This document shows, piece after piece, positions 1 through 5,382 of a stretch of DNA of 5,382 bases. Positions within the stretch are counted from its first letter, which is position 1. Every line of letters starts with the position of its first letter. The translations under genes and the position numbers were made by a program. The notes beneath the pieces are model-generated. The model was not told the DNA's origin and did not search any database. It worked only from the letters and a program-made list of their open reading frames with translations. The stretch covers positions 1 through 5,382 of the forward strand of contig SLKF01000022.1 in NCBI GenBank assembly GCA_007134725.1, written 5' to 3'. Source of the stretch: Clostridiales bacterium. GTDB taxonomy: Bacteria; Bacillota; Clostridia; Peptostreptococcales; T1SED10-28.

Positions 1-1
1 A

Positions 2-1378
2 ATCGAGGAAGTCAAAAGGGAAATTGAAGAAATTCTTGGCATTGATGCCAGTGACGCTCCGCTGATCTCAGCGAAAAACGGGATTAATATTGAAGACGTC
101 CTAGAGGCTATCGTTAAAAGAATTGAGCCTCCCAAGGATGATGAGACCCAGCCCTTAAAAGCATTGATTTTCGACTCCTTTTACGATAATTACAAAGGGG
201 TTATTGCCTACGTCCGGGTTTATGAAGGCAAGATTAAAAAAGGCATGAAGATTAAAATGATGGCCACGGGTAAAAGCTTTGAAGTAAATGAAGTCGGAGT
301 TTTCTCCCCAAATCCTGTAGCCCTTCCGGAACTGCAAGCAGGAGACGTAGGATACGTTACCGCAAGTATTAAAGACGTTCGTTATTGTCGAGTAGGGGAT
401 ACCATTACGGAAACTGAGCGGGAGACGGAAACCCCACTGCCGGGATACAAAAAAGCAAACCCCATGGTATACTGTGGAATTTACCCTGCGGAGGGAGAAA
501 AGTATGAAAATGTTCGGGACGCCCTGGAAAAACTTCAGGTAAACGATGCTTCCTTGGTATATGAAGCGGAAACTTCTGCAGCCCTTGGTTTCGGCTTTCG
601 ATGTGGTTTCCTGGGTCTTCTGCATATGGAGATTATCCAGGAGCGACTGATACGGGAGTTTGACCTTGACGTGATTACCACCGCACCTAGTGTTATCTAC
701 CGGGTTACGAAAACCGACGGGGAAGTGGTGATGATTCAAAATCCAGCAAACTTACCAGAGCCCCAGGAAATTCGTAAGATTGAAGAGCCCATTGTAAAGG
801 CCAGCATCATGGCACCGAACGATTATGTGGGCCAAGTGATGGAGCTTTGTCAACACCGACGGGGAACATTGATTGATATGGAATACATTGAAGAGACCCG
901 GGTGGTAATCAATTACCATCTTCCATTAAACGAAGTGATTTATGACTTTTTCGACGCTTTGAAATCCAAAACCCGGGGATACGGATCTCTGGATTATGAA
1001 TTTAAAAATTATCAGGAGTCCAACTTGGTCAAGCTGGATATTTTAATCAACCATGAACAGGTGGATGCGCTTTCCTTTATCGTTCATCGAGGCACGGCAG
1101 AGGCCAGAGGCCGAGGTATGTGTGAAAAGTTAAAGGATGAAATTCCACGGCACCAGTTTCCGGTACCGATTCAAGCTTCCATCGGAACAAAAGTGGTGGC
1201 ACGGGAGACCATACGGGCGCTTCGAAAAGACGTAACTTCCAAATGTTATGGTGGCGATATCTCGAGAAAGAAAAAACTATTAGAGAAGCAAAAAGAAGGA
1301 AAGAAACGAATGCGACAAGTTGGTAATGTGGAAGTGCCACAAAAGGCTTTTATGTCTGTGTTAAAGCTGGATGATTAA
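2..1378 (+). CDS. lepA: Elongation factor 4 (LepA), 5' end missing
   Basis: This is the C-terminal 458 residues of LepA/EF4, a membrane- or cytosol-located translational GTPase that binds the ribosome and is thought to back-translocate or remobilise stalled ribosomes. The frame is open from base 2 to the TAA at 1376-1378. The family is about 600 residues, so roughly 140 N-terminal residues with the P-loop and the NKxD motif lie off the left edge. The G5 loop SAK is visible at fragment residues 23-25. The beta-barrel domain II starts near residue 53. The family-typical [17 protein letters not shown] stretch begins at residue 194. The LepA-specific C-terminal domain carries [14 protein letters not shown] from residue 414, then KQKEGKKRM and a GNVEVPQ tail; this domain separates LepA from EF-G. 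A TTG at 164 is internal and not the start. Being upstream of hemW is the usual Firmicutes arrangement. The identification is very secure. Confidence 0.98.
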   Translation: MEEVKREIEEILGIDASDAPLISAKNGINIEDVLEAIVKRIEPPKDDETQPLKALIFDSFYDNYKGVIAYVRVYEGKIKKGMKIKMMATGKSFEVNEVGVFSPNPVALPELQAGDVGYVTASIKDVRYCRVGDTITETERETETPLPGYKKANPMVYCGIYPAEGEKYENVRDALEKLQVNDASLVYEAETSAALGFGFRCGFLGLLHMEIIQERLIREFDLDVITTAPSVIYRVTKTDGEVVMIQNPANLPEPQEIRKIEEPIVKASIMAPNDYVGQVMELCQHRRGTLIDMEYIEETRVVINYHLPLNEVIYDFFDALKSKTRGYGSLDYEFKNYQESNLVKLDILINHEQVDALSFIVHRGTAEARGRGMCEKLKDEIPRHQFPVPIQASIGTKVVARETIRALRKDVTSKCYGGDISRKKKLLEKQKEGKKRMRQVGNVEVPQKAFMSVLKLDD

Positions 1379-1482
1379 CCCATCGTAAAATAATCGAATA
1401 GAAGCAAATAAAAAGTTTAAAAAGGTTATATTAATGATCTGGGAAGTATAGATCGAATAAAAAAAGATAATAAGTGAAAAAG
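1379..1482. other. AT-rich lepA–hemW spacer, no clear signal
   Basis: This A-rich stretch lies between the lepA stop and the terminator-like hairpin. I see no convincing sigma-A promoter: a TATATT (1427-1432) and a TATAGA (1447-1452) have no TTGACA-like partner at 16-18 bases. A short inverted repeat GATCT/AGATC (1436-1440 and 1450-1454, 9-base loop) is weak and may be chance. The word ATCGAATA occurs twice (1393-1400 and 1452-1459), which is also not surprising in AT-rich DNA. No coding potential is apparent. Confidence 0.5.
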
Positions 1483-1510
1483 CTAGCAGCGTAATGTTGC
1501 TAGTTTTTTT
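1483..1510 (+). terminator. Intrinsic terminator or attenuator between lepA and hemW
   Basis: CTAGCAGC (1483-1490) pairs with GTTGCTAG (1496-1503) in an 8-pair stem with one G-T wobble and a 5-base GTAAT loop. Seven T residues follow at once (1504-1510). The A-rich run just before the stem can pair with the T tract, so the element is roughly symmetric and could also act on the other strand. It would end lepA transcripts. It sits only 18 bases before the hemW ATG, so hemW must be reached by read-through unless a promoter overlaps the hairpin. The structure is read directly from the sequence; its strength is not known. Confidence 0.75.
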
Positions 1511-1528
1511 CAGAAAGCAGGTATAGCG

Positions 1529-2668
1529 ATGAAAAATCTCAGTGTTTATGTCCATATTCCTTTTTGTAAAAGCAAATGTCATTACTGTGATTTTCGGTCC
1601 TTTGAGAACTGCGGCACCGATGATATCGAAGAATATATGGGGGACCTTATCAAAGAGATGGATTTTTATCGGGATCTCGGGAAGACCTACGTGATTGATA
1701 CGATTTTTATCGGTGGCGGAACCCCAAGCATGGTTTCCTCCGAAGCAATTGCAAAAATTATGGAGAGGTTACGGAAACTATTTTTCTTTACTGAGGATCC
1801 AGAGATCTCCATTGAAGGAAATCCTGACACCTTAACCTACGACAAGATGGATCATTACCACAAACTTGGAATTAATCGCCTCAGCATGGGCCTGCAAAGT
1901 GATAACCGAAAGTTGTTAAAAACATTAGGACGGATTCATAGCCCTGAGGATTTTTTAGAGAGTGTGGAAAATGCACGAAGAATCGGTTTTGACAATATCA
2001 ATGGAGATTTAATGTTCGGCCTGCCGGGGCAGAGTCTAAAAACCTTTCAGCATACCCTGCAGTGGATAGCGAAGCTGGACATTCCTCATATTTCCGCATA
2101 CGGTCTTATTATTAATGAAGAGACGGAGCTTGCCAGAAGAATCGACCAAAGGATTATTCCTGAGCCAGATGAAGACTTAGAAGTGGATATGTATGACCAT
2201 CTACGGGAATTTCTTCCGGGGAAGGGGTATCAGCACTATGAAATTTCCAATTTTGCAAAGCCTGGTTTTCAATGTCGTCATAACCGGACCTATTGGGAAA
2301 ATCGAGAGTATCTGGGCCTTGGTCTAGGTGCCCATTCCAGTATGGGAGAGAAACGTTTTTTTAATGCCGAGGATTTCAAAAGTTACCATCAATTGATCCA
2401 AGCCGGAGAAAAACCCATTGCAGGAGTAGAAGTGCTATCGACTAAGGAGCGACTACAGGAATCCTTAATGTTGGGCCTGCGCCTGACGGAAGGGATCGAT
2501 ATGAACTATTTGGAAAGTCTACATGGAATTACCGTGGAGCACTCTTTATTAATGAAAATACAGGAATTTAAAGTACAGGGATTGTTGAAAAACGATAAAG
2601 GCCGACTGCGTCTATCTTCTAGTGGGCTTTATTTATCGAACTCCGTATTTCGGGAGATAATCGGTTAA
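1529..2668 (+). CDS. hemW: Radical-SAM heme chaperone HemW (HemN-like)
   Basis: This 379-residue protein has the family's usual length. It is a radical-SAM enzyme relative that binds heme and is thought to deliver it to membrane-bound acceptors such as respiratory proteins. The [4Fe-4S] motif is CKSKCHYC with Cys13, Cys17 and Cys20. The next residues are Asp-Phe, so the fourth cysteine of true HemN (CX3CX2CXC) is absent. The glycine-rich SAM motif GGGTPS is at 62-67, EGNPD at 96-100, FGLPGQ at 163-168, and the HemW-type HNRTYW motif, whose His has been linked to heme binding, at 251-256. The C-terminal part (about 300-379) looks like the HemN_C helical domain. The ATG at 1529 is right because family proteins start a few residues before the YxHIPFC segment. 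Its Shine-Dalgarno is poor (AGGT, 1519-1522). Many databases call such proteins oxygen-independent coproporphyrinogen III oxidase, but the motifs favour HemW. It lies between lepA and hrcA as in Bacillus. Confidence 0.95.
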   Translation: MKNLSVYVHIPFCKSKCHYCDFRSFENCGTDDIEEYMGDLIKEMDFYRDLGKTYVIDTIFIGGGTPSMVSSEAIAKIMERLRKLFFFTEDPEISIEGNPDTLTYDKMDHYHKLGINRLSMGLQSDNRKLLKTLGRIHSPEDFLESVENARRIGFDNINGDLMFGLPGQSLKTFQHTLQWIAKLDIPHISAYGLIINEETELARRIDQRIIPEPDEDLEVDMYDHLREFLPGKGYQHYEISNFAKPGFQCRHNRTYWENREYLGLGLGAHSSMGEKRFFNAEDFKSYHQLIQAGEKPIAGVEVLSTKERLQESLMLGLRLTEGIDMNYLESLHGITVEHSLLMKIQEFKVQGLLKNDKGRLRLSSSGLYLSNSVFREIIG

Positions 2669-2684
2669 TTTTTCTTAAAAGCCC

Positions 2685-2713
2685 TTGACAAAAAATGCCC
2701 TACGTGATAATTT
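2685..2713 (+). promoter_or_regulatory. Sigma-A promoter of the hrcA operon
   Basis: A consensus -35 box TTGACA lies at 2685-2690. Two overlapping -10 candidates follow: GATAAT (2706-2711) after a short 15-base spacer, and TAATTT (2708-2713) after the ideal 17 bases. Either would start transcription near 2717-2721, just upstream of the CIRCE repeat, giving a leader of about 50 bases. This layout, with the operator between the start point and the first codon, is the classical one for HrcA-controlled vegetative promoters. The exact start cannot be settled by eye. Confidence 0.85.
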
Positions 2714-2726
2714 AGTGTCATAATAA

Positions 2727-2753
2727 TTAGCACTCAATTAAAGTGAGTGCTAA
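2727..2753. promoter_or_regulatory. CIRCE operator (HrcA binding site)
   Basis: TTAGCACTC (2727-2735), nine spacer bases, then GAGTGCTAA (2745-2753) match the CIRCE consensus at every arm position. The repeat extends by one more pair (A2726/T2754) and, after one mismatch, by three further pairs. The outer sequence also forms a direct repeat, TAATAATT at 2721-2728 and 2751-2758. CIRCE is bound as DNA by the HrcA dimer, which blocks the promoter just upstream; heat titrates the chaperonin that keeps HrcA active, so the operon is derepressed. The site ends five bases before the hrcA Shine-Dalgarno. It is the only CIRCE copy in the window. Confidence 0.98.
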
Positions 2754-2758
2754 TAATT

Positions 2759-2764
2759 GAGGTG
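2759..2764 (+). promoter_or_regulatory. Ribosome-binding site of hrcA
   Basis: GAGGTG matches six bases of the Shine-Dalgarno complement and stands five bases before the ATG at 2770. It confirms the start. It is adjacent to the right CIRCE arm, so in the mRNA a CIRCE hairpin would sit almost against the ribosome-binding site. Confidence 0.8.
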
Positions 2765-2769
2765 CTACT

Positions 2770-3798
2770 ATGAAATTAAGTGAACGAAAGCTAAAAATTC
2801 TTCAAGCGATCATTACGGATTATATCGAAACCGCAGAGCCCGTTGGCTCCAGAACCCTGTCGAGGAAATACGACTTAGGGGTAAGTGCGGCCACTATTCG
2901 AAACGAAATGGCGGAGCTGGAAGAAGATGGCTATCTTAAGCAATTACACACCTCTTCCGGTAGAGTTCCCAGCGATAAGGCTTATCGACTGTATGTGGAC
3001 CAGCTTATGGAGTCGAGAATACTGGCGAAAATCCAACGGGAGGCTCTACGTGAAAGTTTAATGCAAAAGTTTCATGAAGTACAAAACCTGTTAAAACACA
3101 GCGCTGAGTACTTATCCGAGATCACCGACTACACCTCCATTGCTATGGCGGAAAAAAACAAGGAAAACCGGATCAAACACCTCCAATTAGTCCCAGTGGA
3201 TGAAGAACGGATATTGGTGGTGTTAATTATGGATACGGGTTTGGTAAAAAATACGCTGCTTCGTATTGGAGAAAATCTGGATCCTCGGGAGCTTCAAAAG
3301 ATTTCCAATTTATTAAATCATCATCTGCAGGGAATGGAAATTCTGCAAGTCTCTCAACTGGTTATTGAAAATATTCAGCGGGAACTTTATGAGTACCGCA
3401 GAGCCATTGAGCTGATTCTGATGCATCTGCAGGAAGTGGTTAAGGAAGTGGAACAAATTGATGTGTTCTTTAGCGGAACCACAAATATCTTTAACTTTCC
3501 CGAGTTTAACGATATCGTAAAAGCCCGTTCATTTTTGGCTATGTTAGAGGAAAAAGAGTTGATAAAAAACCTTTTAACCCTACCGGACAAAGAGGGCCTC
3601 AGAATTTCCATCGGAAGAGAGAACCTGTATGACATCGCTCAGGAATGTAGTCTGGTAACCACTACTTATAAAATTGATAATCGAACCATCGGCCATTTAA
3701 GCGTCATCGGCCCGACCCGGATGGATTACACCAAGGTAGTATCTATTATGCTACAGCTAAATAAGCAGTTAAATGATTTACTAAGAGATAATTATTAA
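2770..3798 (+). CDS. hrcA: Heat-shock transcriptional repressor HrcA
   Basis: This 342-residue protein has the length typical of HrcA. HrcA is a dimeric cytosolic repressor that binds CIRCE and needs the GroEL chaperonin to stay folded, so it senses free chaperonin. The N-terminal winged helix-turn-helix (about 1-75) is clear: LSERKLKILQAIITDYI opens it, PVGSRTLS is at 24-31, and the recognition-helix segment SAATIRNEMAELEEDGYL is at 39-56. The HrcA-typical SSGRVPSDKAYRLYVD follows at 62-77. The remainder holds the dimerisation and inserted GAF-like domain, ending with a SVIGPTRMDY segment that is typical of the family. It is the first gene after the promoter and CIRCE, so it represses itself together with grpE and dnaK. 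The stop is 30 bases before grpE, with no terminator between. No key residue appears to be missing. Confidence 0.98.
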   Translation: MKLSERKLKILQAIITDYIETAEPVGSRTLSRKYDLGVSAATIRNEMAELEEDGYLKQLHTSSGRVPSDKAYRLYVDQLMESRILAKIQREALRESLMQKFHEVQNLLKHSAEYLSEITDYTSIAMAEKNKENRIKHLQLVPVDEERILVVLIMDTGLVKNTLLRIGENLDPRELQKISNLLNHHLQGMEILQVSQLVIENIQRELYEYRRAIELILMHLQEVVKEVEQIDVFFSGTTNIFNFPEFNDIVKARSFLAMLEEKELIKNLLTLPDKEGLRISIGRENLYDIAQECSLVTTTYKIDNRTIGHLSVIGPTRMDYTKVVSIMLQLNKQLNDLLRDNY

Positions 3799-3818
3799 AC
3801 TAAATATTACAGTAAGGT

Positions 3819-3824
3819 AGGTGG
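3819..3824 (+). promoter_or_regulatory. Ribosome-binding site of grpE
   Basis: AGGTGG, with AGGTG matching five bases of the Shine-Dalgarno complement, is four bases before the ATG at 3829. The spacing is on the short side, but no better start exists nearby. Confidence 0.65.
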
Positions 3825-3828
3825 AAAA

Positions 3829-4491
3829 ATGTTTAAGAAGTCGAATGGAGAAAAAGAGTCCAAGAAAAACCCTGAGAAACATCAGACGGAAGAATCGCAG
3901 AAGGATAAAAATATTCCGGAAGAAAAGGATGCTCTTGAAGTAGAGGTAGAAGAAGTTGAAGAAACTGAGGAAGAAAAGGTCGAAGAGGTTTTGAAAACTC
4001 CCCAGGAAATTCAAGAAGAACAAGAAGAACGTATTCGGGAACTGGAACTTGCTCTTAAAAAAGAGCAGGAAGAAGTCCTTCAGTACTGTGAAGCCCTAAA
4101 ACGCCAACAGGCAGAATTTGCCAATTACAAAAAGCGTATGGACCGGGAGCGGGACAAGGACCGAAAATTCGCCACAAAGGAATTTGCACTGGATCTGTTG
4201 CAAGTAGTGGATAACTTGGAGAGAGCCTTAGACTCTCATAACTCCGAAGAAAGCACAGAAATTTCCAAAGGAGTGGAATTGGTTTTAAAACAGTTTAAAG
4301 ACGTACTGAGAAAGAACTCCATTGAAGAAGAATTTCCCCTTCATGAACCCTATGATATGGACTTTCATGAAGTGATTCTAAAAGAAGAAAGTGACGAGCA
4401 TGAATCAGATACGGTCATTGAAGTCCTGCAAAAAGGATATAAATTACATGGAAAGATTCTACGTCCCGCTATGGTTAAGATTGCTAAGTAA
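3829..4491 (+). CDS. grpE: Nucleotide-exchange factor GrpE
   Basis: This 220-residue protein is a little longer than most GrpE (about 180-210). GrpE is the homodimeric cochaperone that releases ADP from DnaK in the cytosol. Residues 1-65 are low-complexity and highly charged, Lys-rich at first and then a Glu-dominated run at about 31-70. This leads into the long coiled-coil helix (about 65-115), with QAEFANYKKRMDRER near 94-108. LLQVVDNLERAL at 123-134 belongs to the four-helix bundle. The C-terminal beta-wing carries the GrpE signature: PYDMDFHEVIL (His180), then TVIEVLQKGYKLHGKILRPAMVKI at the end. It has a single cysteine, Cys87. The gene lies 30 bases after hrcA and 72 before dnaK, clearly in one operon. 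The acidic tail is seen directly; that it is disordered is inference. Confidence 0.97.
   Translation: MFKKSNGEKESKKNPEKHQTEESQKDKNIPEEKDALEVEVEEVEETEEEKVEEVLKTPQEIQEEQEERIRELELALKKEQEEVLQYCEALKRQQAEFANYKKRMDRERDKDRKFATKEFALDLLQVVDNLERALDSHNSEESTEISKGVELVLKQFKDVLRKNSIEEEFPLHEPYDMDFHEVILKEESDEHESDTVIEVLQKGYKLHGKILRPAMVKIAK

Positions 4492-5382
<891 letters not shown>

Noticed and set aside
155..739. Reverse-strand frame of 194 residues opposite lepA
   Set aside because: The + strand encodes a fully conserved LepA here. The antisense protein resembles no family I know. The shorter antisense frames at 1077-1340, 3387-3635 and 4588-4794 are rejected for the same reason.
1361..1582. Reverse-strand 73-residue frame across the lepA–hemW spacer with hydrophobic stretches
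   Set aside because: It has no Shine-Dalgarno before its ATG, it overlaps the lepA end and hemW start, and its hydrophobic look comes from A-rich + strand DNA. It also runs through the terminator hairpin.
2648..2680. Possible terminator after hemW (CTCC/GGAG near the stop, then T-rich bases)
   Set aside because: Only about four pairs form, the stem is inside the hemW coding end, and the T-rich run is well separated from it.
3781..4023. Reverse-strand frame that reads as an 80-residue Phe/Leu-rich, membrane-like protein
   Set aside because: It is the complement of the GAA/AAA-rich grpE tail, where Glu and Lys codons read backwards give Phe and Leu. It has no supporting context and lies opposite a certain gene.

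Overview
The window is a chromosomal heat-shock locus of a low-GC Gram-positive bacterium (Firmicutes), most likely from the Clostridia. Five genes lie on the + strand in the order lepA – hemW – hrcA – grpE – dnaK; lepA is cut by the left edge and dnaK by the right edge. Three things point to Firmicutes. The gene order matches the Bacillus/Clostridium dnaK locus. A perfect CIRCE operator precedes hrcA. The DnaK ATPase domain lacks the segment of roughly 23-24 residues that proteobacterial DnaK carries after the residue-70 region. The genus cannot be named from the sequence. Arginine codons lean strongly to CGG/CGA in lepA, which is unlike AGA-preferring clostridia.

Layout: bases 2-1378 encode the last 458 residues of the ribosomal GTPase LepA (EF4). 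A 150-base AT-rich spacer follows and ends in a terminator-like hairpin (1483-1510) only 18 bases before hemW. HemW (1529-2668) is a radical-SAM heme chaperone often mislabelled as coproporphyrinogen oxidase. The next 101-base spacer holds a sigma-A-type promoter (about 2685-2713) and the CIRCE inverted repeat (2727-2753). It is followed by hrcA (2770-3798), grpE (3829-4491) and the start of dnaK (4564 to the edge). dnaJ is expected just outside the window but is not seen.

How the genes work together: HrcA is the repressor that binds CIRCE and so controls its own operon. GrpE is the nucleotide-exchange factor and DnaK the Hsp70 chaperone of the same folding machine. LepA and HemW are conserved neighbours with separate jobs in translation and heme handling. 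Ribosome-binding sites get stronger along the operon: GAGGTG for hrcA, AGGTGG for grpE and a 7-base AAGGAGG for dnaK. This fits a large excess of DnaK over its repressor.

I found no mobile element, CRISPR array, RNA gene, frameshift or foreign-looking segment. All longer reverse-strand reading frames are shadows of the + strand genes. I see no previously undescribed system here; the findings are modest regulatory and compositional points.
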